From: Bradyrhizobium daqingense
GTDB lineage: Bacteria > Pseudomonadota > Alphaproteobacteria > Rhizobiales > Xanthobacteraceae
DNA: 64,000 nt
Assembly (NCBI RefSeq): GCF_021044685.1
Contig: NZ_CP088014.1
Location: forward strand, 682,001 to 746,000
Reading direction: 5' to 3'
Part shown: one piece after another, positions 24,199 to 32,756 of the stretch
Layout: every line of letters begins with the position of its first letter
Position numbering within the stretch: the stretch's first letter is position 1
Translations under genes and position numbers: made by a program
The notes under the pieces: model-generated
The model's input: the letters and a program-made list of their open reading frames with translations, nothing else
Databases searched by the model: none
What the model was told of the DNA's origin: nothing

Positions 24199-26974
24199 CC
24201 TCCAGGAAGGTCGAGCGGATGTGATAGAGGCGCATCTTCCCGTGGTCGGGCACCCGGACTGACTTCGCCGTGTGGGAGCCTTCGCCCTCGATGTAGCCCT
24301 TCTGCCTCAGCGTCGCCGCCACACGCCGCGGGTCGAGACCGGCGCAAATTTCCTTCCACGCCGTGGTGGTGACGTAGAAGTCCCATCCATCGCCCATCTG
24401 CTGCCTGAAGCCGGCGACATCGCGCGCCTGCATCCCCTTGGGCGGGTGCTCTTCCCACGCGGGGATGAAGCGTGACATCCCGTCCTTCAGAAGGAAGGTC
24501 CTCACCTGCTCCATACCAGCGGCCGTCTCGGCGGCTTCATGCCCGCCGCGTGCTGCGAGCCATTGCTCGAAGCACAGGGCTGCTGCCTTCACGGCGTCTC
24601 CCCGCGACCAAGGCGAGATCTCGTACAGGGTCGCGATCTCGCCGCCGGCAGCGATCAGCCCGAAGCGCTGGGCCACTCGGCCAACCTGTCCGTCCGCTCC
24701 TGACGGCACATAGGTGTCGCAGAAGCTCTTCACGACTTCCTTCACCGTCTTTCGGATGTCCTCGATGTGCGGAACGATGGCCGCGAGATACTGCCTCGCG
24801 GCGACGCCGTAGTGCTGCTGGGTCGCGGTTTTCAGGTGAACCGCAAGCGAGTCCGGCGAGGTGAACCCGTGCAGCTGTTCGAACATCCCCATGCCAGCGC
24901 CGGCATCGGCCGACACGTCCACGATCCGGATCTGCTGACCGGCCGCCAGGCGCTTGCCACGGCCATCCTCGGCAACCTTGTCAGACAACCCGATTTCACC
25001 GGACGACAGGAAGAGGACGCGCCACTTCGCGGCCCGACGGGCCGAGCCGTCCCGCGTGCTGCGGGACTTACCCGAGCCGTTCGCAAGCATGTAGGCGGCT
25101 TCGCCGGCATCCTTCGCCGCCAATTGGGACAGTTCGTCCAAGCACAGCAACGTGTCGCAGTGCGCGAGTGAGACGCCCTCCAGGCCGTTGGCCGTCGATC
25201 GCCATGAGCGGATGTAGCCATTGGTATCACCGCCGCCCCAGACGCTGCCGGCGACATGCAAGGCCGTGCTCTTGCCCGTCGATGAGGCGCCCTTGAAGTG
25301 GATGCCACCACCCTCGGCTGCGCACGGGCCGACCAGCGGCCCTGCGAAGGCAGCGGACAGCGCCAGCACGAGCCGGCTGTTGCCGACCGCGTACCGAGCT
25401 ACGTTCTGTTGCCAGCTCTCCAGGCTGCCCGCCTGCCGGAACGGGTGTTCGTGGGCAGACGCGCTCTGCAGCAGCAGGAGGTCTCGATCGTCAACGGCGA
25501 AGCACTCGTCTGGCATGACGAACGAGTTGCCGTGCCAGCCCACGCGCTGGGTAGCCCGAGCGCGCTTCGGCGATCGCACCTGAAGCAGGAATGAGTTGAA
25601 CAGGTTGCGAGCGGTGTTGCTGGGCGAGATGAAGAACCCGCCATCCATCAGGATCCGCCGCGCCTCCGACCCGTCCCCCGCCAAGGTTGCCCGCGGCAAC
25701 GCAAACTGGTGCTCGCGGCCGTCGTGATCGCGCCAGCGCAACAACACGCCCCAGCTTGCGCCATCCGTGTCACGGGTCTCCGCCGCGACGTCGAAGTGGC
25801 CGGCAACCAAGATCGCGGGCTTGTCCAGATCGTCCGGATTGCTCCACATCAGTCCCCGATCGGAGAAGCTATAGCCAGCCGGCAGGGCCGACTTCTTCTC
25901 GGCCCGGGCCTGGATGTGCTCCTCCTCCCGGCTCAGCTCTTCCGCCGGCTTCCATTCCTCGGTCCCCCGAACCCTATCCTCGAGATCCTGAAATGAGTGC
26001 CCGGCTTCGAACCAGTCGGAGACGTCCTGCTTCTTCTCCAGTTCTGGGAACCGCACGACACGCACGGTCTCAGCCACGCCTAAGGCGAGCGCCGCCTTTG
26101 CATCAGCGTGATCCGATCCCTCGTCATCGTTGTCGGCCAGGATCACGAGGTGCTTGCCCGCGAAGTACTGCTCGCACCCGGCCGGCAACCCATCGCCGGC
26201 GCCGCCGAACGTGATGGCGCAGCCGCCGCGCTTGCCGACGGAATCGACGTCCTTCTCGCCCTCGGGCCAGAAGACCGTGCTGGAGCTGTCGAGATCACCC
26301 GCCAGATAGGGGACGGACTTGTAGCCATCGGGCTTGCGATACTGCCAGCCCGTGGTGCCATCGACGTCTGCAACGCGATAGGCGTTGAAGGCCCTCTGCT
26401 CGCCCTTGGTCATGATCTTGATGCGAACAGGCACGCCGCCGCGCTTGTAGATGTGGCGTCGCTTCTCGTTGTCACGCGGGCGCGGCCCCTCGTCACCCGC
26501 CACCATGAAGCGCGGCTTGCCGTCGTCATCCGGCTTCGTCCGCGCGGGTAGGACCGGCGCGTCTTTGGCCTCGGCCGGCGTCGCTGCGACGTTCGCGGTC
26601 GCCTTCGGTTGGGGATCGCCCACGTTGCCGGTCAGGTTGGTCGAACCAGCAGACTGGACGTTCAACATCGACGCGAGATCCCGCGCCGCATCCAGCTTCG
26701 ACTTACCGTCGAGGTACGCCTTGAGGTCGATGACGTCGCCGCCCTTGTCGCCGGTGGCGAAGTCGCACCACACGCCGCTCTTCAGGTTGACCTTGAAGCT
26801 GCCCAGCTTCCCGTCGTTCCGGGTCGGGTTTCGCGCAACCCACTCCCCGGATTCGCGCCGTCCGCCGGGCAGCAGCTGGGGGATAACGAAATCCAATGCA
26901 CCGAGGGCCGCCGAGCTGACAGCCTTGAAATCGACGCGCTGGGCGTTGTTGAAGCTATTCATGATCGTTCCCAT
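24182..26974 (-). CDS. Toprim/DUF927 primase-helicase-like replication protein
   Basis: 930 aa. The ATG at 26972-26974 overlaps the upstream stop (TAATG), which decides the start; another ATG lies at 26960-26962. Residues about 10-115 resemble the zinc-binding/primase-like module ('WVARNPTRNDGKLGSFKVNL', 'WCDFATGDKGGDVIDLKAYL'). A Toprim segment follows ('FWPEGEKDVDSV', 'VILADNDDEGSDHADA'). The C-terminal half is a DUF927 helicase-like ATPase with Walker A 'GASSTGKSTALH' and Walker B-like 'LLCLDELSQL'. The gene order and fusion match replication proteins of integrative elements and phage satellites. It probably primes and unwinds island DNA after excision. Confidence 0.9.
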   Translation of the reverse strand: MGTIMNSFNNAQRVDFKAVSSAALGALDFVIPQLLPGGRRESGEWVARNPTRNDGKLGSFKVNLKSGVWCDFATGDKGGDVIDLKAYLDGKSKLDAARDLASMLNVQSAGSTNLTGNVGDPQPKATANVAATPAEAKDAPVLPARTKPDDDGKPRFMVAGDEGPRPRDNEKRRHIYKRGGVPVRIKIMTKGEQRAFNAYRVADVDGTTGWQYRKPDGYKSVPYLAGDLDSSSTVFWPEGEKDVDSVGKRGGCAITFGGAGDGLPAGCEQYFAGKHLVILADNDDEGSDHADAKAALALGVAETVRVVRFPELEKKQDVSDWFEAGHSFQDLEDRVRGTEEWKPAEELSREEEHIQARAEKKSALPAGYSFSDRGLMWSNPDDLDKPAILVAGHFDVAAETRDTDGASWGVLLRWRDHDGREHQFALPRATLAGDGSEARRILMDGGFFISPSNTARNLFNSFLLQVRSPKRARATQRVGWHGNSFVMPDECFAVDDRDLLLLQSASAHEHPFRQAGSLESWQQNVARYAVGNSRLVLALSAAFAGPLVGPCAAEGGGIHFKGASSTGKSTALHVAGSVWGGGDTNGYIRSWRSTANGLEGVSLAHCDTLLCLDELSQLAAKDAGEAAYMLANGSGKSRSTRDGSARRAAKWRVLFLSSGEIGLSDKVAEDGRGKRLAAGQQIRIVDVSADAGAGMGMFEQLHGFTSPDSLAVHLKTATQQHYGVAARQYLAAIVPHIEDIRKTVKEVVKSFCDTYVPSGADGQVGRVAQRFGLIAAGGEIATLYEISPWSRGDAVKAAALCFEQWLAARGGHEAAETAAGMEQVRTFLLKDGMSRFIPAWEEHPPKGMQARDVAGFRQQMGDGWDFYVTTTAWKEICAGLDPRRVAATLRQKGYIEGEGSHTAKSVRVPDHGKMRLYHIRSTFLEDANEA

Positions 26975-27285
26975 TAGCGGAGCTCTCCCGCTGAAATCTT
27001 TGCGGCTCGCCAGCACTGGGCCGACATGCCAGACACGTTCTTGCATCGCGTGCCGTCTGGCTCGATCTCACCTTGCAGGTGGAGCTCGGAGACCCGCGGC
27101 CTGACACTGAGGAAGCTGATCTCGAGACGAGCAGCGATCTGGTCCGGCGTGAAACTCGCCGGATGCTCCGATCGCAGGAACTCGAGGACGCGCTCGCGAA
27201 CGGTGGTGGCACGCTCCGTCAGTTGCCGCGCCGCCTCGCTGCTCGGACCGACGGCTTTGAAGCCGGGGCTATCGGGATAGCTCAT
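26974..27285 (-). CDS. Small winged-helix-like protein
   Basis: 103 aa. 'RVLEFLRSEHPASFTPDQIA' and 'ARLEISFLSVRPRVSELHLQ' fit a winged-helix domain that senses or binds DNA. It overlaps both its neighbours (4 bp with the 63-aa gene, 1 bp with the primase gene), so translation is coupled. Likely an accessory or regulator of the replication module. Confidence 0.72.
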   Translation of the reverse strand: MSYPDSPGFKAVGPSSEAARQLTERATTVRERVLEFLRSEHPASFTPDQIAARLEISFLSVRPRVSELHLQGEIEPDGTRCKNVSGMSAQCWRAAKISAGELR

Positions 27286-27473
27286 TGCTGCACCTCGCTT
27301 CCGAGACCGGCCAGGTTGGCGATCAGATCAGCGAAGGCCGGGTGCACGCGGTAGCGGCGGGCTACGAACAGGCCGGCTTGGCTGCTCGGCGTCAGGACGG
27401 TGACGCGCCACGAGAAGAGCGGCAGGTCAGAAACGGATTGAGATTGCCGGATGCGTTTGCTATGTCTTTTCAT
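27282..27473 (-). CDS. Small basic hypothetical protein (63 aa)
   Basis: AGGAA precedes the ATG at 27471-27473. Basic N terminus, then 'LFVARRYRVHPAFADLIANL', which resembles small element proteins upstream of primases. The stop overlaps the next start by four bases. Confidence 0.65.
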   Translation of the reverse strand: MKRHSKRIRQSQSVSDLPLFSWRVTVLTPSSQAGLFVARRYRVHPAFADLIANLAGLGSEVQQ

Positions 27474-27558
27474 GTACGATTTCCTGGAAGCCCGGTGCGC
27501 ACGATCAGATCCGCCAAGATACGGATCGTGCAGCCGGGTTTTCTTTTGAGGGATGGTG

Positions 27559-27810
27559 TCAGGCGACGCGAAGCTCAGAGGTGGACCTGACCAGCGGTCC
27601 GATCTTCCTCTGTGCCCAGGCGTCGAGGCCGGAGACGGGGTAAAGCGGGAAGCGCCCAGCGAGCCGAAAGGGCGGCCCTTCCGAGCTGACGCAGGCTAAC
27701 TTCGCGAGCGTCTTGGGGGAGCAGGGAACGTTGTACGTGTCGGTAACGTACTTGGCGGCATCCTTCCTTCGAAGGTGGCGCTCAGTGAGATGTGCTTCTT
27801 CAGTGTCCAT
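27559..27810 (-). CDS. AlpA/excisionase-like HTH protein
   Basis: 83 aa. 'RHLRRKDAAKYVTDTYNVPC' followed by 'SPKTLAKLACVSSEGPPFRL' and 'GRFPLYPVSGLDAWAQRKIG' matches the MerR-like HTH_17 fold of AlpA and excisionase proteins. First gene of the replication-like operon. Best candidate for the recombination directionality factor of this island. Confidence 0.78.
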   Translation of the reverse strand: MDTEEAHLTERHLRRKDAAKYVTDTYNVPCSPKTLAKLACVSSEGPPFRLAGRFPLYPVSGLDAWAQRKIGPLVRSTSELRVA

Positions 27811-27943
27811 TGTGGTCTCGCATAATCACGGATCAATCTCCGTGGGCGCGAGGTAAATGGAGCATCGAGAAATCCGCGGTAAAGATACGCGACTGAAATC
27901 GCTGCGGATTTGGCCCGCGCATTAGCCGCCTATTTGGTCGCAG

Positions 27944-28840
27944 CTATCTGGACCTTGTCTCGCCGCGCTTCCTGCGAGGGAACTTCTTGCGGAGTTCGCG
28001 GACCTTGTCGCGCCCGACGCCCAGTGCCTGCATGTGGGCGACGTCCTGCTCCTCAGTTGGGATATAGCCCTCTGGCTGCTGCTCTCGCCAATGCCGGAAG
28101 GCGGGCTCGATCTTCCCCGCAGGCAGACGGGGGCGAGCTTTTGTGGGCTCCTCTGTTGGAGGAGGAACGGTTGACGTAGTGACAGGCTTGGGAGCTTGCC
28201 AATCGTCGGCGAGGCCGCCAGGAGCGCAACTCATCAGGCTTTCGCGAGTGACGAAAATCCATTGGAAGGGGTCACTACCGATCCCGAGATTGTATGGATC
28301 ATCTGGTCTCAACTGGCACAGGTCGAACCGGTCACGAATGCGCTCTGATTTCCACCACGATCTAGGGATGGGTGTCGGATCGCCGCCAGCCTTCTCGCGA
28401 ATTGCTGTGATCAGGAAGCTCGCCTCTGCAAGCTGCACTATCCGGTCCTGCACTTGAATGAGACGACGTAGGCGGGGTGCTTGCTCCTGTCTTAACCTTT
28501 CTACAATCGTCACAGCATCCATCCACTCCTTCCCAGAAAACTCGAACGACTGCTGGTAGGGCTTAGGAGGCTGTCGGTTGTATTCCGGATGGTGCTTGAC
28601 GAGCAGATCATGGACCAAGCGAGCACGCCAACCCGACCTCTCCGGAAAGACTGTGAGCTTCGGCAATGGGTCGATACACGGCTCATCACCAGTCCAGTCA
28701 GATCCGAACATCGATCTGCCGATCACATGTACCGCGCGGCCCAGAAAGACGTATGAGGTATCGTCTTTGGGCCAACCTAGTGACTTCTTCCAGAACTCAG
28801 CCCTCATGCTGAGTTGTTTCTGAATCAGCTCGAGACTCAT
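27944..28840 (-). CDS. Hypothetical protein next to the integrase
   Basis: 298 aa from the ATG at 28838-28840 (GGAAG five bases upstream); an ATG at 28862-28864 is the alternative. Charged, Trp-containing sequence: 'YVFLGRAVHVIGRSMFGSDW', 'WMDAVTIVERLRQEQAPRLR'. The C-terminal 60 residues are Lys/Arg-rich with an HTH-like 'EEQDVAHMQALGVGRDKVRE', perhaps DNA-binding. No family recognised. It stops 133 bp before the AlpA-like gene on the same strand. Confidence 0.65.
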   Translation of the reverse strand: MSLELIQKQLSMRAEFWKKSLGWPKDDTSYVFLGRAVHVIGRSMFGSDWTGDEPCIDPLPKLTVFPERSGWRARLVHDLLVKHHPEYNRQPPKPYQQSFEFSGKEWMDAVTIVERLRQEQAPRLRRLIQVQDRIVQLAEASFLITAIREKAGGDPTPIPRSWWKSERIRDRFDLCQLRPDDPYNLGIGSDPFQWIFVTRESLMSCAPGGLADDWQAPKPVTTSTVPPPTEEPTKARPRLPAGKIEPAFRHWREQQPEGYIPTEEQDVAHMQALGVGRDKVRELRKKFPRRKRGETRSR

Positions 28841-28927
28841 CGCACTTCCGCTTGTGCTCCGCATATGACGACGCGGCAGGCTGGTGCGGACCAGCTTTTC
28901 GGGAGCTACCCTAGCCGCGCCGATGGG

Positions 28928-30199
28928 TCAGGCCTTCCGAAACGGGACGACCTTGCTCTGTTTCTTCCCGTTCATGGCGTCATCGATGTGCCTTGCGATC
29001 CGGTCGGCAGCTGCGAGCAGCGCCGAATCGATCTTGTGAATGTAGCCCATCGTCACATTGCCCGACTTGGAATGGCCGATGAGGGCCTTGATCGTTGGTA
29101 TGGTGTAGCCAAGATCCTCGGCGGTGGAACTGAAGGAGTGGCGTAGACCGTGGCTGGTGATGCCAGGCACTTCCTTCGCAGACACTTTCTGAAGCCATCG
29201 CGTCAATCCGGTATGGTGCTTCGACTCGGTCGTGATGGCAGGAAACACATACTTCGACTTAGACTTGGCCATCGCCACCTTCAGGACCGCGATAACGGCG
29301 GGCCCGACAGGGCGGATACTCTTGCCGGTCTTGCTGTCGCCCAGGCGGAGGGCCATTCCGGAGGTGTCGACTTCGGTCTTCAGCAATCCCTCTACCTCGT
29401 CCAATCGGCAACCCGTCATGGCGGACGTCCGGCTCGCAAGGACCCGCTGCCAGTGCTCGCCATTGGCCTCGGCGGTGGCGAGGCACTTACCCAAGCGGCG
29501 ATACCCGGCGTCATCTAGGCGCCACTCTCTGGTTTGATCTTTCGGACGCCGAATGCCGCTCACCGGATTGTCGGGCCGATAGCCCTCGTCGACGGCATAG
29601 CTGAAGATGCCGCCCAAAAGGCCCATCGTCCTGGCCGCGGTCCCTCTCCCACCAGTCACAATCGCCCGGCCCCGGGTTTTGGTCTTCACGTCGGCCGCGG
29701 ATTTGCCGGCGATGATGTCACGTTGGAGCCCCTTCGCGTCTGTCGAGGTGAAGCCCTTCACGGTCTTCTTGCCGACTAGCTTGATGATGTGGCGCTCGAT
29801 GCGACCCTTGTCGCTGTACAGCGTCGTCTTGCTTTTAATCTCGCCCCGGCGGGTCAGGATCAGGCCACGCTCGGCCTTGTCGAGGTATTCCCGGCAGAGT
29901 TCCTCGACGGTCATTGCGCCGCGGGCCAGCTTCTTGGTTTCCACCGGATCTGCGCCGCGGACAGCATCCGCCAGTGCCAGCTTGGCGTCGCGGCGAGCTT
30001 CTTCAGGGGTGAGGACGCCATACCGGCCCAGAGTAAGCCGTCGGCTGCGGCCGTTCGCGTTCCGATATTGCACTACGAAGGACTTCGCGCCGCTCTTCTT
30101 GACGCGCAGGCCGAACCCCGGCAACTCCTCCTCCCAGAGGAACAGATCCTTGCCGGTCGTTTCCGCCGCATCGACAGTGCGTATCGTCAGCTTCGGCAA
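28928..30199 (-). CDS. int: Tyrosine-type site-specific integrase
   Basis: 423 aa from a TTG with GAGGG upstream. The N-terminal DUF4102 arm-binding domain ('[20 protein letters not shown]', '[20 protein letters not shown]') is followed by a core-binding domain and a catalytic domain. The catalytic residues visible are Arg in '[10 protein letters not shown]', His-x-x-Arg in '[10 protein letters not shown]', His in 'LIGHSKSG' and the nucleophile Tyr in 'TMGYIHK'. It lies about 155 bp inside attR, with the arm-type repeats in its leader, so it probably controls its own expression by binding them. It is the enzyme expected to have made the tRNA-Arg insertion. Confidence 0.96.
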   Translation of the reverse strand: MPKLTIRTVDAAETTGKDLFLWEEELPGFGLRVKKSGAKSFVVQYRNANGRSRRLTLGRYGVLTPEEARRDAKLALADAVRGADPVETKKLARGAMTVEELCREYLDKAERGLILTRRGEIKSKTTLYSDKGRIERHIIKLVGKKTVKGFTSTDAKGLQRDIIAGKSAADVKTKTRGRAIVTGGRGTAARTMGLLGGIFSYAVDEGYRPDNPVSGIRRPKDQTREWRLDDAGYRRLGKCLATAEANGEHWQRVLASRTSAMTGCRLDEVEGLLKTEVDTSGMALRLGDSKTGKSIRPVGPAVIAVLKVAMAKSKSKYVFPAITTESKHHTGLTRWLQKVSAKEVPGITSHGLRHSFSSTAEDLGYTIPTIKALIGHSKSGNVTMGYIHKIDSALLAAADRIARHIDDAMNGKKQSKVVPFRKA

Positions 30200-30208
30200 C
30201 TTTCCCTC

Positions 30209-30230
30209 GGGTAAGCACTGGGTAAGCAGA
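30209..30230 (+). repeat. Right arm-type tandem repeat (2 x 11 bp)
   Basis: GGGTAAGCACT followed directly by GGGTAAGCAGA, 10 bp upstream of the integrase start and 125 bp inside attR. It matches the left-end pair split by the IS. Likely integrase arm sites and autoregulatory operator. Confidence 0.7.
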
Positions 30231-30327
30231 CGCCGGAAAACGAGGGAAATTCGGAGTAACGACCGTAGCCCCCCAAATCAGGCTAGTTTTAGCCTATATG
30301 TGGGGATCAGCAATTCCAAGGCATTTC

Positions 30328-30338
30328 AGGTAAGCAGG
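30328..30338 (+). repeat. Arm-type repeat next to attR (AGGTAAGCAGG)
   Basis: Single copy of the same motif, 17 bp before the attR block. Confidence 0.5.
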
Positions 30339-30354
30339 GGCAATTTCCCCACCT

Positions 30355-30404
30355 TTGCCCTCCGAAGGCAAAGGTCACACGTTCGAATCGTGTCGGGTGC
30401 GCCA
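30355..30404 (+). repeat. attR: 50-bp direct repeat of tRNA-Arg 3' half
   Basis: Exact copy of 5479-5528, lacking the 5' half of the tRNA, so it is not a functional tRNA gene. Marks the right boundary of the island. Confidence 0.95.
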
Positions 30405-30413
30405 GTAAATCAA

Positions 30414-30660
30414 CTAGTTGCTCAGCTCCTCATTCTTCTCGAAGAACTCCAGGTAAGCACTCACAAGATCGGTGAAGGCTTGCGTGGCTTCGTCCACCGC
30501 TTCCTTCAGCAGTGGGGGGACGTTTGTTGGCTCTCGGGTTCTCGAAGCATAAGGCCAACAGAGCCGCGGAGTTGCGAGCCGGCGCCGTCTCTCGGCAGGT
30601 TTGGGTCTATCATTTGATGCTGCCCCCGGCCCGGCAGATAATGTACGGTTGGTCCAAGTA
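30414..30660 (-). pseudogene. Possible gene fragment abutting attR
   Basis: An open minus-strand frame ends at a TAG (30414-30416) just outside attR. Its C-terminal part looks like real protein ('LLKEAVDEATQAFTDLVSAY', then 'LEFFEKNEELSN'), but the frame has no start codon that I can support and the upstream part is Arg/Pro-rich. It also contains an AGGTAAGCACT copy at 30451-30461. Probably the remnant of a gene cut by this or an older element. The remaining sequence to 30,990 holds nothing I can name. Confidence 0.35.
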
Positions 30661-30990
30661 TTCCTTGCGAATCTGGCAACGATCGGCAGAAATATGCAAT
30701 GCGGGTCTCTTTGGGGCCGCGCCGAACGGCCTCAGCGTCCGAGCCAGCCCCGGAACCTGCTTGAGGCCGTTTTGCGTCTCGTCAGGCACCTATGGCATGA
30801 GCCTTGCTAAAGCTGGGCTAACTGGGATTTCAGCGCTCAGTTCGAGAATGGAAACGCTGCCGGGACACCAATTTCGAGCCCGGCAGCGTTCGATTCACGG
30901 CCGCGTGTACGAAACCACTTAGGGCGGCCCGTGAAGCGAAACTGAAACAATACAATCCGATGCTGTGGTGACACGTCTACGGAGGCTCAG

Positions 30991-31146
30991 ATGCGTAGCC
31001 TGATTTTTGGTGCGGCTCTCCTGGCGCTGGCAACGATCGGATGTTCGACGTTTATTTCCGCCGCCGTTTCCGCAGCCCGGGATGCAAAAGCCGCAACATT
31101 CTCAGATCGGTTTGCACCGCCAACCAAGGCCCTCTCGATGAGCTAG
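30991..31146 (+). CDS. Small exported or lipoprotein-like peptide (51 aa)
   Basis: A good GGAGG precedes the ATG by six bases. The product starts 'MRSLIFGAALLALATIGCST', a signal peptide with a possible, weak lipobox (TIGC), and continues to a short Ala/Arg-rich tail ending in 'TKALSMS'. No homology recognised. It could be a genuine small secreted protein. Confidence 0.5.
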   Translation: MRSLIFGAALLALATIGCSTFISAAVSAARDAKAATFSDRFAPPTKALSMS

Positions 31147-31459
31147 GCGCCGCCAGTGTGAATCGGAGGGCTTGCCGCCCGTCGTTCTCTGGGCCGCAGC
31201 CCCCTCGCTCTGTGCCGATCGTGACCATGCGCAGATCAGCGATCAGACACCGAACAACCGAGTTGGTGCGCGGAACGATTTGCCGGAGGATTGGAAGGCA
31301 ACGACTGGATGCAAGCGGCCGGCCTGATGCCGGTCGCCACAGCTATTTGCCTGTTACCCGCCGGAGGAACAGCGTATTGGACAATGACGTCCAGGATGGC
31401 TTTCACGACGGCCACATCTCTGCTGCCTGGGGTCGCGAGCCATAAATCCGCAGGAGCCC
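31147..31459. other. Intergenic gap, no gene supported
   Basis: 313 bp with several frames open but none with a start site and a plausible product. Probably degraded accessory DNA. Confidence 0.45.
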
Positions 31460-31729
31460 TTAGCGCGGGGTGAGCTGCTCGGTGCGGATCACAGGCCTGG
31501 TTTCCCCCTGGTCGTAGTTCCTGCTCGCGATCAGTTCGATTTTCCAGCGGTACTGCTCGAACGTGCCTCTGACGTCCGTTTGACGGGTCCCATCCTTTGC
31601 AGCGCGATCGAGCAAGGCAGCCCAGGTGACGAAGCAAAGGACGCGCTGTTCGCTGTCGAACATCGCAAACGCGATACCTTCGAAAAGCCGGAATTCGATA
31701 TCGCGAGACGGGTCGGTAGTAAGGGGCAT
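31460..31729 (-). CDS. DUF1488-like protein
   Basis: 89 aa from the ATG at 31727-31729 with GGAG eight bases upstream. 'IEFRLFEGIAFAMFDSEQRV', 'LCFVTWAALLDRAAKDG' and 'WKIELIASRNYDQGE' resemble the small DUF1488-type proteins frequent in rhizobia. Function unknown. Stands alone in a degraded region. Confidence 0.65.
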   Translation of the reverse strand: MPLTTDPSRDIEFRLFEGIAFAMFDSEQRVLCFVTWAALLDRAAKDGTRQTDVRGTFEQYRWKIELIASRNYDQGETRPVIRTEQLTPR

Positions 31730-31903
31730 TTTGAAATCTCCAATAGGCAATCCCTCGATTTTGGTAGGTTCTGTCGTTCCTCACAAGGGTTCGACTGTGA
31801 AGCCGCCTGCCAAATCCACGCTGTGCGGATGCAGCAGACCACGCTTCAGGAGATGGAGCGCACCCAGATGACGCATGATGCTTGGTCGCCGCGGGGGCGT
31901 TGA

Positions 31904-32182
31904 AGGTGGCCGACACCGGCGCGCTTCTGCGGGGCGCACGACTACGCTGGGGAGGATTATCTCGATTACAAGTTCGGCGAGTACCCGGCCACGCTGACTG
32001 ACCTCGAGAGAGCAGCGCACACGCAGCGGATGAGAGAGATCACGCGTGCTCTGGGCTGGCGCACGTATACAGTGGACGAGCTCGAGGCGACGATGCGCGA
32101 CGACTTTCGCATTCGGATCGCGCCGGTTCGCGGCACGGCGACGGCTGGACGCCTAGGAAGCGCGGGCGGCCGGCAGTTATGA
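31904..32182 (+). pseudogene. Coding-like remnant without a start codon
   Basis: Between TGA 31901 and TGA 32180 the frame reads like protein ('CGAHDYAGEDYLDYKFGEYP', 'LERAAHTQRMREITRALGWR'), but the first ATG is only at 32030. A second start-less, coding-like frame follows from 32226 ('AEWIDALGDEERIATSSLFA'). Both look like 5'-truncated remnants of accessory genes. Confidence 0.35.
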
Positions 32183-32451
32183 TACCCTAGCCAAGACGCC
32201 GCTCATCGCAGATGTGCCGCTATAGAAAGGTGACGATGCGGAATGGATAGACGCCTTAGGAGATGAGGAGCGAATCGCGACCTCCTCGCTATTCGCGCGG
32301 CGATTAAAGGATCTCGCGGAGACCGGCCGCCTCACAGCGAAGAGCTATCGCGATATCTCATCTAGGCTTAGGTCGGCGTCGAGTTCCATTTTCGCGATCA
32401 GTGAGCGAGATCCTGAATCGCGAAAGGCTGCCCGGAAAATACAAACGCCCC

Positions 32452-32661
32452 TCACGTCAGCATCGCGACAATCGCCTGGATCTGGTCGGACGCCGTCGTC
32501 ACCAGCCCGTCATATGACGTCTGGCCGTGTGCGGCCGCGTTCAGGATGCATTCGGCGACGGCGGCCTTCAGGCCGAACACCGATTGATGGGCCGGTACGC
32601 TCGCCATCACGGTTTCCAGCGCTTGACGCATCGTGTGAATGAGCTCGGAGCTGTATTGCAT
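32452..32661 (-). CDS. Small hypothetical protein (69 aa)
   Basis: From the ATG at 32659-32661, GGAGG nine bases upstream. 'MQYSSELIHTMRQALETVMA' then 'LKAAVAECILNAAAHGQTSY' matches a small helical protein family common in rhizobia. Function unknown. Confidence 0.7.
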   Translation of the reverse strand: MQYSSELIHTMRQALETVMASVPAHQSVFGLKAAVAECILNAAAHGQTSYDGLVTTASDQIQAIVAMLT

Positions 32662-32756
32662 TGGCTTGTCCTCCGCGACCCCATATGAGGTCGCGCGGCT
32701 ATGCTTGCCACTCACAAGCCTGAGATTCTTCTTTGAAGAACTCTCAGGTGAACGCC

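Larger units (their letters stand above)
5479..30404. mobile_element. Integrative genomic island in tRNA-Arg(CCG), about 24.9 kb
   Basis: The island is bounded by the two 50-bp att copies. It carries its own tyrosine integrase at the right end, an AlpA/excisionase-like HTH gene, a primase-helicase replication module, a phage tail-collar gene and many small hypothetical genes. Its composition is uneven and in part visibly AT-richer (7.1-10.7 kb) than the flanking chromosome. No conjugation (relaxase, T4SS) or phage head and terminase genes are visible. It therefore looks like a non-self-transmissible integrative element or phage-satellite-like island rather than a complete ICE or prophage. Confidence 0.92.

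Noticed and set aside
30355..30404. Second tRNA-Arg gene
   Set aside because: Only the 3' half is present; no acceptor 5' strand or D arm precedes it. It is the att copy.
30512..30922. 136-aa plus-strand frame right of attR
   Set aside because: No ribosome site or motif, and it overlaps a more protein-like minus-strand fragment.
31041..31445. 134-aa plus-strand frame
   Set aside because: It overlaps the better supported 51-aa gene (30991-31146) in another frame and is Arg/Ser-rich without motifs.
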